A DNA stretch of 64,000 nt from contig CM062290.1 in the NCBI GenBank assembly GCA_031216915.1, positions 380,476,718 through 380,540,717 on the forward strand, in the 5' to 3' direction. A program made the position numbers and the translations under genes. Origin of the DNA: Pictodentalium vernedei (taxonomy: Eukaryota; Mollusca; Scaphopoda; Dentaliida; Dentaliidae). Each line of letters starts with the position of its first letter. The first letter of the stretch is position 1. Shown in pieces: positions 1 through 11,493 of the stretch. Under the pieces are notes generated by a model. The model worked only from the letters and a program-made list of their open reading frames with translations. It had not been told where the DNA came from and made no database searches.

Positions 1-505
1 CATTCCCTTTTCACATATATCAAAGTACATTCTTCAAAAAGCGATCACAGATTGCGAGAGGTCGGGAAACTGAAAACCTTCCGAAAAAAAACGTTTGCTG
101 GAACTTTGTTTATTTAGAGTAATTTCTCCCCTCCCCCACACCTCCTAGGATGGCTGCGGTTGAGGCATTCTTTATATGGAACCAATGGGTACTCTAGCAA
201 TTCAGTTGCATAGAGATCAATGGATTGTATTGAGTGTTCCCATAAATCGGGCTTCGAAATGCGGATTTGGTATATCCTTTTATCTAACAATCATACAGAT
301 TTTGGCCTGAAAACTACGAGAAACGGTACGTATCACATAATGTGTTCCGATTCCGTATCGTATAGACGACTCATTCTGATTCCGTATCATATAGACGACT
401 CGTTTCCGGTAGCGCTACGGGCTATCATAGCAGGGGCATGGATACATTCTATGTGCGTTTCAGTGATCGACCGAACATTATGTCCCAAAAATGTTTAAAA
501 ATAAT
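1..505. other. No gene seen; short direct duplication
   Basis: I see no credible coding region. A 29 bp direct duplication (GATTCCGTATC, one variable base, then ATAGACGACTC) lies at about 347-408. The rest is unassigned. Confidence 0.4.
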
Positions 506-716
506 TTAACCCTTTACCTAACATGAATAACTATTTTTTTTTTCATTTTTTGTCTCAAAAACATAGGTTATGACCCCTCGTTGGAACGAGCTTTCCAACG
601 AGGGGTCATAACCTATGTTTTTGAGACAAAAAAATGAAAAAATAATGAAAATTAACTGGCGATTTTTGAGAATAGCGTTGGCCGGTTTTGGCCGTTACGT
701 TGGGTAAAAGGGTTAA
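506..716. mobile_element. Family A palindromic TTAA element
   Basis: Bounded by TTAA at 506-509 and 713-716. The left end reads TTAACCCTTTACCTAACATG and the right end is GGGTAAAAGGGTTAA. The centre is a long palindrome with arms AACATAGGTTATGACCCC. Both arms carry the CGTT/AACG version of the core, but the innermost core is shortened to GAGCTTTCC. It is non-coding. TTAA flanks with CCCTTT termini suggest mobilisation by a piggyBac-type transposase, which is an inference since none is seen in the window. Confidence 0.8.
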
Positions 717-756
717 GATTTGTTCTGTTTATGTGACAGAATTGTTAGATAAATGA

Positions 757-912
757 ATTATCATGATAATGCGCAAGACCTGTGCTTTGCATCAGATTCG
801 AAGTGGTGTCCAAAAATGGGATCACAACTCGCCGGCAAAGCCGGCTCTTGAGATCCCATTCTGGACACCACCTCGAATCTGATACAAACCACAGGACATG
901 CACATTATCATG
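757..912. repeat. Long imperfect hairpin
   Basis: GATTCGAAGTGGTGTCC near 796-812 pairs with GGACACCACCTCGAATC near 862-878, and pairing extends outward to TTATCATG on both sides. The loop contains CGCCGGCAAAGCCGGC. Probably a MITE or its core; no target duplication found. Confidence 0.6.
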
Positions 913-1383
913 TATCATCTGTATTTACATATGTTGTGTTATTTTTAGTCTGCGCTGTTGCATGATATAAACTACCGGAAATGTGTTTTGTCACGTGGAG
1001 GTCAGGGTCAGCTTGGTCATACATCTTTTACACTGCATACTCAGAATAACTCTGCTATCAAGGTTACACACGTACAATATTTGTCAAGCAAGTAAAGCGT
1101 TTAAGAATGTTGTTTGAGGTCACAGAGTGAGATCTGAAAGCAAAAAATAAGATTAAAAAACGTCCGCATTAAACAAAGACCAATTTCTGTATCAATATTG
1201 GTTTGTTGAAATCAAATCATGTTCACTTGTTTTGGGGTGATTTTTTGCAAGTAAACTCAAAATGGCCGTCACATTTGGACATAACATCTTTCGCTACGTA
1301 TATTAAAACATTCACGAAACGCAACTGCTCTTTACATCAAGCTTTATTTAGATAACTCATCATTCGGATTGTATTATCATTTC
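913..1383. other. Unassigned AT-rich DNA
   Basis: No convincing coding potential and no repeat family recognised by eye. Confidence 0.3.
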
Positions 1384-1500
1384 AATTTTGGCTCTCAAAA
1401 TATACATAGAACCTCACCTTGGAACGAGCTTGTTCCAATTGGGAGGCAGAATCTATCTCTATCTATCGGAAAATGAAAATCTATTTGCAGTTATGCAAAA
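1384..1500. repeat. Decayed family A core
   Basis: TTGGAACGAGCTTGTTCCAA with flanking CTCAAAATATACATAGA resembles the family A palindrome, but the ends are not recognisable. Confidence 0.4.
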
Positions 1501-1589
1501 AAGAAAGATTGCAAGTTATAATATTCTAATCGGTGAAGAATAAAAATAAAATACTTCAGACCAGGCTCTCAAGTACATGTAACTAGTCT

Positions 1590-2560
1590 AATTCCGAACG
1601 GAGTCCGGCACTGGGTTTGTTTGTTTACCCACTTCTCGGGGAGTTTGCGTGCAGTCTACCGTTAACTAAATATGACATACCTTGATTCACAAAGGTATAC
1701 AGCTATTCTCCTGAACTTCAGTTATAGATATTACAATTTATATGTATTTAAACCGTCCTGAAGAGGTTCACGGTGGCTCAGTTGGTAGAGGTGCAGGCTG
1801 CAAGCCGGAGGCCCTCGGTTCGAATCCCACTTGCGGCAACCGCGTTGTGTCCTCTGGCAAGACACTTCACCACCATTGCCCACGTGGGGGCACGGTGACG
1901 CTGTGTACTAAGGCGTACTGCACGTCGATGGTGCACCTGTCTTCAACAATGCTAAGCCTGCTTGTGTGGAGTTGGTATGTTGGGGAGCTGACAGTTGCTC
2001 GCCGTTGCTCGGTGGTTCTTTCCGGGTACTCCGGCTTCCTCCACCCGTAAAACTGTCACGGTCATGGTTAGCCATTGTGCAGAAATATGTGACCTTAAAC
2101 ACCAATAAATAAATAAATACATAAATAAATAAATAAATAATGTAGATATTAATACAATTTGTGAAACTACGCGATGTTATCATAAAACTACAACTGCGAT
2201 GCGTTTATATTCATAATCATTTGGTAAACAAACCCGTCTAATTTAGCCTTGGTAAAATTATTGAAGATTCTGTAAACTCAAGTCTCGATAGAAAAACATT
2301 TCTTGTGGTTAATCAAGGAAAAAGTAAGATTAGAATCGCTCGCCTGGAATATTTCAGTTGGTAGGAAAAGCGAACTATAGGTTAGCTTTTCCTACCAACT
2401 GAAATATTCTAGACACGTTACTCGCTACATAGACGATGGACTGTTAAAGGTCTAGACTGGTTCCAAGCCACAACATCGTCGAATTCCTTTACAGAATGAG
2501 AATGGAGACTTGACAAAAGACCTCGGTGACGTTTGCGCACACCTCGTTGACGTTTGCCCA
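1590..2560. mobile_element. Family G element, copy 1 (interrupted by a SINE)
   Basis: Shared blocks with the DNA flanking the large nest (10150-10248, 18747-19132, 19493-19600) and with 4490-4650 define this repeat: GTTTGCGTGCAGTCTACCG, GATATTAATACAATTTGTG, AGTAAACAAAC-like blocks, a 66 bp hairpin at 2347-2412 (TTTCAGTTGGTAGGAAAAGC paired with its complement) and CCACAACATCGTCGAATTC. A SINE sits at 1768-2140. At 1664-1667 this copy has a single TTAA where copy 2 holds the family B element, so it acts as an approximate empty site. Outer ends and superfamily are undetermined. Confidence 0.55.
1768..2140 (+). mobile_element. tRNA-headed SINE, near full length
   Basis: The head has an A box-like TGGCTCAGTTGG and a B box GGTTCGAATCCC, as in a tRNA-derived pol III promoter. 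A conserved body follows (GACACTTCACC, GTACTGCACGTCGATGG, GAGCTGACAGTTGCTCGCC, TCCGGGTACTCCGGCTTCCT) and a 3' tail of AAAT repeats. About 370 bp. Open frames across it are incidental. It lies inside a family G element. Confidence 0.85.
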
Positions 2561-3365
2561 CACCTTGATGGCGGATTAGGACACCCGTTCGAATAATTGC
2601 CAGGTAAATGCTTTATCTTATTTTCTTAAATTACAAATAGCAATATTCAGACTCACACTCTGTTAGAATTTTCAAACAAAAAAAATAAAATGGCACTCTT
2701 GGTGTCTTCTTTTGACTTACTAACGATCATATTTAGCTGTGTAGCCTTTCACAAAATATCCCGCAATATTTGGTAGATGGTCCACAATTCATTCCTAAAG
2801 TGAATGGAGAGATGGCCAACAATCGAGAAGATGGGAATAATGACGAAAGGGGTTAGTGCACACACAGTCGTTGGAACAAAAGGCAGTGAGCGGGGAAACA
2901 TTACAGGCAGTGCAATATCCAAATGAGAAGTTGTTCCCGACAAGCTTGCTGCAGTCTTCTACCATCAAGTCTCCTGTACAGGAGGGGATGGTGGAGGGGG
3001 GGGGGGGGACGTCCGGATGGTAAAAGAAGAGTTCAAGGAGGTAACTCGTTTGAAAGTATTACTATGATTCCGCAATTTCAGATCTTTTGATTGACTTACC
3101 CAAACAGACGAGTTGAATACAAGACTTGAGTTGAGACTGGCTATATCAATGTTTACAGCCTGGAGAGCCATGAACAATTCGAGATTTGATACGAAATCCT
3201 CATTGGATTCGAGATGCAATTTGATCCAAAATTTGAGATTAGTGAGCTCCACAAATAATAAAAATCATGAAATTAAAATAAAAAGCGCGATAACCACTGC
3301 TTTATTATTTACAAACGCACGAATTACCTGCCTGGCGTTTATGCACGACCATGAGTTTTTTTTAT
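2561..3365. other. Unassigned DNA with a poly-G run
   Basis: No recognisable gene. A G-run (GAGG followed by a long G stretch) lies at about 2991-3009. Confidence 0.3.
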
Positions 3366-4240
3366 TTTATACCATGGTTGCCTGTTCTACCATATATGAA
3401 AAGCCTATGACATAAGTTTTAGCTTTACACACAACCGTGGTGAACACGCCAGCAATGGGATCTCAATTGTAAAAATTTACACCTACAGTAGAACTACATC
3501 CAAGTTAATCTTTGGTGACGTCGGCCTGAATGCAAACTTGTCTAAATTTATCACACGTCGCCTCGTAAAGACTGAAATGAAAGTTGCAATTATTTATTGC
3601 ATTTTTAAATGAGTTTACCTCATAAGATGCCAAAAATTAACAAACATGCAATGTCTCATGTTAATAAAGTATCCATAACTCGAAATAGTATGTCATTATG
3701 TTATTAAAATGAAAAAGCCCTGTTTCTTTTTCTATTTCATTAGGTGTTAAAATTTACAGCGGAAGTACCGACCACTGATGCTCATGTGAACAAAAACAGA
3801 TTCGCACGTATGTACACCTGCTGTTCAGTAAAATCGTGAAAAAAATAATGGCTACTCTTCATAATCTGACGGTCATGGTATAAATAAAATATACCCAAAG
3901 TAGCTTGGTGTACCAAATGTTCACCTTCGTGGTGAATGTGGTGTTAACCCTTTACCCAACGTAACGGCCAAAACCGGCCAGCGCTATTCTCAAAAATCGT
4001 CAATTAATTTTCAAAATATTCTCATTTTTTGTCTCAAAAACATGGGTTATGACCCCTCGTTGGAACGAGCTCGTCGAGCTCGTTCCAACGAGGGGTCATA
4101 ACCTATGTTTTTGAGACAAAAAATGAAAAAAATTAGTTATTCAAGAATTTTTTTTGCAAGTGTCGTCTGCTTTTCATGTTAGGTAAAGGGTTAATCGCGC
4201 GCCAAAGGCTCGCGGTTAACCCCACTTGGTAGGCTTTATC
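3366..4240 (-). mobile_element. Family D element, interrupted by a family A element
   Basis: Inverted relative to the copies at 28462-29495 and 51437-52095. It runs from TTTTATACCATGG through GCCTATGACATAAG, GCCAGCAATGGGAT, a GGAAGTACCGACCAC block, then AAATATACCCAAAGTAGC and the first arm of the terminal palindrome. The second arm (CGCGCGCCAAAGGCTCGCG) follows the inserted element and is degraded. Non-coding; superfamily unknown. Confidence 0.65.
3944..4194. mobile_element. Family A element inserted at TTAA of a family D palindrome
   Basis: TTAA at 3944-3947 and 4191-4194. The D palindrome reads GTGGTGTTAACCGCGAGCC in the uninterrupted copy at 28880-28898; here it is split exactly at its TTAA. 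Arms are matched (CGTT/AACG) and the core is GAGCTCGTCGAGCTC. Confidence 0.85.
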
Positions 4241-4489
4241 TAATACATATCTATTTTATAAAACATTCATATCTATTCTGAAACAAAACCTGTCATGGAA
4301 ATCCTTTTCTTTTCTTTATTATTGTTTTTCTTTCACATCAGAGAATGGCGCGCTATTTACAAACGTGCGCACCTGACGTTTTAGTATTATTTGAACGTCT
4401 GGCAAAACATTTATACAGGATGCCCACAAAATCCTCTGCACTCGGACAATGTGCTTCAGTTTCAACACAGAGAGGGGGTACGTTCTTAA

Positions 4490-4650
4490 GCCATCGGTAA
4501 AATTATGTTGGAATTCGACGATGTTGTGGCCTGTAGCCAGTCCAGCCATTAAAGAATCTATTGTCTATGTTTGGATTCCATAGTCTGAGATATTTCAGCT
4601 GGTCGGAAAAGTGAACTTACGGTTTATTTGTCCGACCAACTTAAACAGAC
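4490..4650 (-). repeat. Family G fragment
   Basis: GAATTCGACGATGTTGTGG is the reverse complement of the block in copy 1, followed by GATATTTCAGCTGGTCGG, the arm of the G hairpin. Truncated. Confidence 0.5.
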
Positions 4651-4760
4651 GTCTGACCTTACTCTGGGAATTTTTTGGAAATTTTCACCACTGCCCAAAA
4701 TATTAAAAGAATTTAAAAAGGCATCGCAATAATGACTTGAGCACAAGGAAATGGAATATA

Positions 4761-5017
4761 CAGTACGTGGAGAGTGTGTTATCACCAAATCACCCGCAGA
4801 GTGGAGATTCCACCCAAGCAATAATTGCAAATTTGTTGAAAAACATAACAAGCACAGGCAAAATTTCAGCCAATGGACCTCCGGGTTATACCCGGAGGTC
4901 CATTGGCTGAAACATTGCTTGTGTTTTTAGTCAATATAAACAAAATTTGAAAGTTATAGTTTGGGTGATAACTCCACTCCGCGGGTGATTTAGTTACAAT
5001 CCACTCTCCACGTACTG
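4761..5017. mobile_element. Family E palindromic element, copy 1
   Basis: 257 bp flanked by TA on both sides. Termini CAGTACGTGGAGAGTG and its complement; the centre is CAATGGACCTCCGGG with its inverse. TA flanks and CAGT termini fit a Tc1/mariner-type MITE. Copy 2 at 55995-56251 has the same length. Confidence 0.8.
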
Positions 5018-6249
5018 TAGTCCCCTTTTCACGAAAACAAATTATTTTTACGATTTTGAAGAGAGACAAGTTTGCAATGGCATAAGTAACGAATTGCAAA
5101 AATCACGAATAGATCGGCAATTCCAATGACAGGGTTTCAAATAAATGACTTCGAACTCCAGACTAGGAGAAAGCAAATTTTACGAATTAGTTCCCATTGT
5201 GTTACAATCGCCTAAAGGAAAAATGCACGAAAAATAAATAAGCTTCCATTTCAAAACCATGTGAAAAAATTGGTCACATGACGGCTTGCAACCATTTTAG
5301 GCAAATCGTGAACTTAGGCAAAATATTGTTTTCAATGATATCAGAACTGCAGAAACGGCCATACTCAATTCTGCAAGGAGGTGGAATTTAAAACGCTCAT
5401 ACATCCACGGGGGAAAGTTAAATTGACAATCCCATTTATGTGAGATAAAGTCGAAATTGCAGGACGACTTTTCAATTTCCTTTTCCAGGGATGCCATTTT
5501 TAGAAATGGATCACTACGCCTCTGTTTCGTAATATTACAATTTGGTTGTTGTCGATACGAAAAATATTAAACTCGATAAATAGATTTCAAAACAAAAATA
5601 TATCCACACAAACATTATTTGTAATCGTCATGCTTGAGCTTGTACGAAAATATCATTTGATAGAACGCCGAAATACTATTTATCACCACTTCCGATTTCC
5701 ATGTCCATGTTTCTCTGCTACCCAAATGATTTCAAAATAAGAGAACAACAACACTTTTAGCTGTCCATCTTCAGTGAAATTTGGGAAAATCGTAACGTCA
5801 ACCTCCTTTGCCATGCAATTATATTCAGTGCCAAGGCAATCCACTCCTATCTTATCGTTAAGACTTGGAATATAAAACAGGTGATATTGAAGTACAGGTC
5901 AAACACTGTAATAGTCTGTACGCACAACAGCTCGTGGTTCCAACTGTCAGATTAACAAAATAAGTCCGGATCGCTTGTGAAATTATAGATAAATGAAATC
6001 ATTAACCAAAATATTCATGGTTTTGTTCATACCTTTCATTGACTGCCTATCAAATTGGATTCAATTAACAAATAAGGTATTTTATTACTTTCCAAAGTGT
6101 GATTTACTGGGATTTCCGGGTTTGATTATAAAAGGTAACTTTACATGAGAATTATGCAATCAACAATTGGATCATGTATCCGTGCGCGCAAACGAAAACG
6201 CTTTGCCGTGGGTGTAATGGGGACTTCATTGTTTTTTTTTTTGTTTTTT
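5018..6249. other. Unassigned DNA
   Basis: Only short frames without recognisable domains. No repeat family identified. Confidence 0.3.
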
Positions 6250-6445
6250 TTAACCCTTTACCTAGCATGAAAAGCAGACGACACTTGCAAAACAATTCTT
6301 GAATAACTATTATTTTCATTGTTTGTCTCAAAAACATAGGTTATGACCCCTCATTGGAACGAGCTCAACGAGCTCGTTCCAATGAGGGGTCATAATCTAT
6401 GTGTTAGAGGCTGGCCGGTTTTGGTTATTACGTTAGGTAAATAAT
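6250..6445. mobile_element. Family A element, 3' end decayed
   Basis: TTAACCCTTTACCTAGCATG start at TTAA 6250-6253. Matched arms of the CATT/AATG type around GAGCTCAACGAGCTC. The right terminus (TACGTTAGGTAAAT) has lost its TTAA, and part of the right internal segment is deleted. Confidence 0.7.
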
Positions 6446-6484
6446 ATAATTATCGTTAATAATGAAAAGTAATAAACAAAGTAA

Positions 6485-6612
6485 TCGCTTGACTGGACTG
6501 GTTAAGTGAAATAATTCATTCGAGGCGAGGGACTATATTGTAAAACACTCGTGTTTGTACAATGTCCCTCACCTCTCATGAATTATTTCACGTCACCAGT
6601 CCAGACAAGCGA
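6485..6612. repeat. Hairpin
   Basis: ACTGGACTGG and GTGAAATAATTCAT pair with ATGAATTATTTCAC and CCAGTCCAG; the loop is near CACTCGTGTTTG. Probably a MITE core. Confidence 0.55.
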
Positions 6613-7575
6613 TGACTCTCTATATTCTTGTAAAATTGGCCGATTCAAATAACAGTCCATCTTCCCAGAAACGAACTACACAGGACGACGATAATTTCAA
6701 AACAAATTATGCAAAGTAAAACATAGAAAGAACAATCACAAACTCTAAACCAAATCAGTTGGTTGATACAATCTTTTTTTTCAATGGTGAACTGTTAATA
6801 TTGATGGTTGTTCCAATCTTTGTTGCTGTAGTTCACTTTATTTGTGCATTTAAATAGCAGTTGTCAACTAAACACCAGAACTGGGGCACATGAGACCAGA
6901 TAAATAAATTAGGGTAGTTTATTTCCCCAGTTTATCAATGGAATCATTTTTGTGAATGGTCCCCCTTTATATTTTTCTTCAATTTTAATTTCCGCGTAAT
7001 GAGAATTACACTCTCTCTCAACCCAATATAATAAAAAATCTAACAATTAAACATATCTCATTTCCAGTGCTCAAAATAACTTTTTTTCTTTGCGTAGTAA
7101 AATGCTACAAATTTCAAAAAAATGAACAGCATTTTGTAAAAATTACATAGCTATTTTTGTATACCAGGGTTATGTTATGCTGTTTTGTATTGAATTCTTC
7201 TAAGTAGATTGAATAGTTTCCATTCATTTCTGGGCATTTCCAAATAATTTGCAACACATGAAACATTTACTATGTTTTTTTCAACTGAATTGCCTTTAAG
7301 GGTTGCATGGACTTGGATATTTTCAAATAGCGTCTTGGTTGTTCAATAGAGTTCCCAAATGGAAGTTGGGCTTTTTAACTTGATGGGCTTAATGTACATT
7401 TTGTGCAGAATGTTGTAAAAACAGGAAGAATTTAAAGCAATAGAATTCATCTTACATTTGAAATTGCTAATGATGCTTGATGGAGAGTTAATCTGAGTTA
7501 TGCCTGGAATGTTCCACAATCAGAAGTAAAGCATCAGTGGACTAGTTTTCAAATTTGTTTGCAAATTTTCATTTA
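6613..7575. other. Unassigned AT-rich DNA
   Basis: No gene or repeat family recognised. Confidence 0.3.
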
Positions 7576-7645
7576 CATTTTGCGATACAAGATAATCAAC
7601 TGCAGCCTAATAGGCTGCAGTTGATTATCTTGCATCGCAAAATGC
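7576..7645. repeat. Near-perfect 70 bp palindrome
   Basis: AAGATAATCAACTGCAGCC pairs with GGCTGCAGTTGATTATCTT, and the flanking CATTTTGCGAT pairs with ATCGCAAAATG. Confidence 0.7.
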
Positions 7646-8022
7646 TATACATAATTGAACATCGTGTAGCTTTTTGCAAGTTTCGTATAGCAAAAAGCGA
7701 CGCGACACTGCTTATTTTGAGCCCTGCTTATTTCCTGCTATTCTGCAATACATTATTTGAACAACGAACGCAAGCATGGCGCAGGGCAATCAATGACCTA
7801 GTCTTTGCAGGTATCATATGATCAATCAATAAAGAAGAGACAAAGTCTCTGAGACTTATTTTGTCCCACGGGTCAAGCTCCCAATCCACAAAGGATTAAA
7901 CTGAACCCAGGTCATTCACTGAGATGCTGCTACATATGTTTTTTCATCACAAACACTACTTTACTCGATGTAACAGACAAACCCCACATGTGGTATTCAC
8001 AAAAATCACCATTCAAATTTTC

Positions 8023-8192
8023 TTTATTGTTTCTGTCCCAAAACGTGTCTTATGACCTCTCATGGGAATAAGTTCGGGAGGCTCGTCATTCATGAAGGGT
8101 CATGAGCTATGGTTTAAGGCTAAGGTGATTTTTTTTTGTTATGCAACATTTTTTGCGAATGCCGTCTTTTTTGGGTTGGATAAAAGATTGAC
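8023..8192. repeat. Decayed family A element
   Basis: TTCTGTCCCAAAACGTGTC, TTATGACCTCTCATGGGAAT and a later AAGGGTCATGAGCTATGG keep the outline of a family A palindrome. GCGAATGCCGTCTTTT corresponds to the AGTGTCGTCTGC block of other copies. Confidence 0.5.
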
Positions 8193-8696
8193 AAATGAAC
8201 ACCGTACGCCAACGTTAACTACTACTGTGGCATGACACGCACTGACATAGGGCAGAGTTGTAATCACAGAATTGGACAGAAAAGTTTGGTCGGATCGCGA
8301 CTGAGTCTCGATCGGGTCAAAATTCTGTGACCGTTTACCTTCCTGTGTCATAGAATATCGTCCGTCAAGAAGGAGATACGAGCACATTGCATCTGAGATG
8401 CAATTTTTATTCGTTTGAGTTTTGTAGATGCGATCTTGATTCGCACTATTTTGTTTTTGCGAAAGTTCAACCCACTGATGTAGGTGTATCGCGACAGTGT
8501 CACGATCTGATCGAGAAAGAGACCATTTTGTGATGTCAGTGCGTCGTGATCTTGAATGCGATTCATCATCATGAACTGGAAAACGTTATTATTACAACTT
8601 CTGTTGTCAGATTAGGCCCACTATGGCCCCAGAGAGGTCACTTGAGAGTCTATACAGCTTTACCTCTCCCCACCTTTGACAACGTTCCCGTCAAAT

Positions 8697-8942
8697 TAAT
8701 TTATTTATTTATTGGGGTTTAACGACACTTTCGACAGCCAGAATCACCTCATGTCGGACAGTTTTAGGGGTGAGGAAAGCTGGAATACTCGGAGAGAACC
8801 ACCCAGCAACGGGGAGCAGCCATCAGACTTCCCAGCGTACTAACTCCGCACAGGCAGGGTTAGCATTGGTGGAACACAGCGCATCATCGACGTGAAGTAC
8901 GCGGCGTCACCGTGCCTCCAAATTCGCAATCGGGATTCTCGT
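8697..8942 (-). mobile_element. SINE, head missing
   Basis: On the plus strand: a TTTATTTATT tail, GTTTAACGACACTTTCGACA, the GGAGAGAACC block, then TCATCGACGTGAAGTACGC. The tRNA-like head is absent. Confidence 0.65.
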
Positions 8943-8967
8943 CGAAACTCTATACCCAAAAAAACCT

Positions 8968-9218
8968 TTAAAAACACTTTACCTAAAGAATCGAGCGCAT
9001 CCACACCTACGTAATATAAAAATTGAGTACGTGAAAAAAAACTCATTCTAAAAACTTCAATAAAACCATATCACGTGACTCTTTATTGGAAAGAGCTCAT
9101 TGTGCTCATTCCAATGAAGGCCACATGATAAACTATGGTTGGATTGTTTTTAAAAATTTGAAAAAATAATTTTGAAAATAATGAATTTTGACACCATGTA
9201 CGTTAGGTAAGGGGTTAA
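8968..9218. mobile_element. Family B element, diverged
   Basis: TTAA 8968-8971 and 9215-9218. CCATATCACGTGACTC and GGCCACATGATAAACTATGG are the diverged arms around GAGCTCATTGTGCTC. Confidence 0.6.
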
Positions 9219-9699
9219 TTAAACATAAAAAAATGTTTACAGAGCTTTTACAAAATTGAGGTGGGTTGGACAAATTTTAAAATATATTATATTTTCCAGT
9301 ATCCACAATAAGAAGTACCTCAGTAACGTATTTAAATGGGACTCTCTGGGCTCGATGGGTCTGAATTCCAACGACGCAGATCATACCGACCAAGAAGAGA
9401 TATTGATGTCAGACATAATGGCGTTTGGACCAGCATTTCCTGAGGGTATTGAACCTATGCCCTGTTAACCTTTGTGGTCAAATTTATGGCTCAATGACAG
9501 TTGTAAGTTATTCAAGCAGCTGATTTTAATAGGTTTGTAAATCATCTCTACAGCTCCGTGTTAATGCCATATACAAAAGCATTCGCGTCTGTAATCTGTG
9601 AAACAAATTTATTGTAATAGTTATTTAGACTTGTGACCTAATTATGTGCCCCACGTGCAAACCTAAGAAACCCACACTCCACAGCAGTATCGGAAGTGG
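9219..9699. other. Unassigned DNA
   Basis: Contains one open frame of about 70 codons (9256-9468) without recognisable similarity. No support for a gene. Confidence 0.25.
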
Positions 9700-10021
9700 T
9701 GGGAGCGCGTTGGTTAAGTGATTACGGCATTTGACTTCAACCGAAAGGTCTATGGTTCGATTCCCGCCAGGAGTAACTGCTTTCTGTCCGTGAGCATGGC
9801 ACTTAATTCGGATTGCCCACATGGGGGCCTTCAACCAATTCTAATTCTGCTTGTGTGGAGTTAGTACGTTGGGGAGTATGATAGTTGTTCGGATATCAAC
9901 AGACTAAAACAAACCGCTGCTCGGTAGTTCTCTCCTGGTACTTCGGCTTTCTCCATCCGTAAAAACTGTCCAACACGAGGTGACCCTGGTTGTTGAAAGT
10001 GTCGTTAAAACCCTAATAAAA
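9700..10021 (+). mobile_element. SINE, diverged
   Basis: Head GGGAGCGCGTTGG and B box GGTTCGATTCCC, then TTGCCCACATGGGGG, GTGTGGAGTTAGTACG, TCTCCTGGTACTTCGGC and AAAGTGTCGTTAAA. The middle is rearranged (the GTACTGCACG block is missing and a short extra segment lies near 9890-9915). Confidence 0.65.
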
Positions 10022-10149
10022 ATCGATAGTGGTGAAGGTAGAGAGTATTGGGAGTAGGTGAGCTTTAGTGTAAATCTCTTGTCCACCGACTGGCAGTGAG
10101 CACAGAGACTGGACAAAAACCAGAGCCAAAAAAGTCACACGCGAGCATG

Positions 10150-10248
10150 CTCTGACGCCTCAATTCAAATTCTATTAGCACGATGACGTTGTTGTGGGTT
10201 TTGGGTTTATCTACTTTTGTTGTAGTTTGCGCGTAGACTACCGTTCCA
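10150..10248. repeat. Family G copy 2, left part
   Basis: GTTTGCGCGTAGACTACCG matches copy 1. It is separated from its continuation at 18747 by the nested insertions. Confidence 0.5.
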
Positions 10249-10490
10249 TTAACCCTTTACCCAACGCAGACGATATCAAAATTTATTAATTTAAACATCG
10301 TTTTTAATTTTTAATTTTTTTTTTTTTTTTGTTGAAAAATGTCAACGAAACCATATCATGTGACCCCTCATTGGAACGAGCTCGAGGAGCTTGTTCCAAG
10401 GAGGGGGTCACATGATACGGTCTTGTTGAAATATTTCGAAAAATGATATTTTTTCAGCTGCTGAATCTGCATATTACGCGGGTGGATGTA
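10249..10490. mobile_element. Family B element split by the 8.2 kb insertion, left part
   Basis: TTAA at 10249-10252, TTAACCCTTTACCCAACGC, then arms CATATCATGTGACCCC and GGGGTCACATGATACGG, up to TTACGCGGGTGGATG and a TA. The missing terminus lies at 18720-18746. Confidence 0.85.
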
Positions 10491-10770
10491 CAGTACCAAC
10501 GGAAATAACTTGTACATTAAACGCCGTTATTCTTCGTTTGTAAACGCGTTCACAGATAGCATTTAAACGAAAAACGGGTTTATTTTCCGCTTACCAAACG
10601 TTTATAAACGATCCGTATTTCGATGATTTAAACGAAGGCTGAACGAAAGGTAAACGATTTTTCGTTTAGCTAAACGAAAGCTAAACGTTTTTTTCGTTTA
10701 GCTGAACGGAAGACAAACGATAGTCCATTTATATGTACACGTACCGAACGACATATAAACGGTTTGCAAA
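10491..10770. repeat. Left subterminal motif region
   Basis: After the terminal repeat come many AAACG motifs in both orientations: AAACGCCGTTATT, TTTAAACGAA, AAACGTTTATAAACG, TCGTTTAGCTAAACGAAA, CGTTTAGCTGAACGG. Such repeated motifs near transposon ends commonly bind transposase; here that is an inference. Confidence 0.7.
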
Positions 10771-11493
10771 CAGACTGATCATTTCCGCAATATCGGAACA
10801 ATTCATTTTATTGCGTTCACTTTTATCGAAGCACGGTTACAAATTAATGGGGAAGATTTTTAAAATGGTACGTTTTTGCTTTTAAGATAGGCGTATAACG
10901 GATGACTGGAATGTGACGTGACATCTGGCGTTTTAATTCCATTTGTGAATTTTTAGGTTTCAATATCAATACCAAGTTAATTTTCAAACCGAAACTGAAA
11001 GTTGAAGGGCTTCTGAAAAGTGTTTTCTGGAAAAGTAATGGTGTTGCATTTTTGCAGAAAAAAACATTGTTTTAAAAATTGTCTCGACTTTGTATTCATA
11101 CATGTACATTGTATCATTTCCCTTTCTATTTGATTGTTGTCGACCCCAAGCGGCCAAGCCACATAAAAGCTGGCATCCCATATTTCTTCTAAGAATACCA
11201 TTCAGATTTGTCATTTTAAGTTTGGTTGTTATTGTAAATAAAATTTACTGCGGTACGAACCTTTGATACCAAGCACTGAGAACCTTTTCTGTTTGTATCT
11301 AAAACAATGGGTCTAAAAACAGTTTTTTGTAAAAATAAAAATAACAAGATGTTGTTCTTAACATTAAAGGCACTAGGACACACCTACATTTGTACATGCA
11401 GTCATTGGTCAAGACAGTATAAACAGAACAAATTTCCCTTTTAAAAAGGTGATTACTTGACTTGAATTTATCACTCGACTTTTCTGAATCAAA

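Noticed and set aside
506..716. Hairpins read as transcription terminators
   Set aside because: The same hairpin recurs in many copies with TTAA ends, which marks a transposable element, not a bacterial-type terminator.
1768..1830. tRNA gene
   Set aside because: A and B box words are present, but no complete cloverleaf is seen and the unit continues into a shared SINE body at many loci.
1742..2050. Open frame of about 100 codons on the plus strand
   Set aside because: Lies entirely in a SINE. The same frame-like stretches occur in other SINE copies (for example 20156-20458 and 48987-49340), so they follow from repeat composition.
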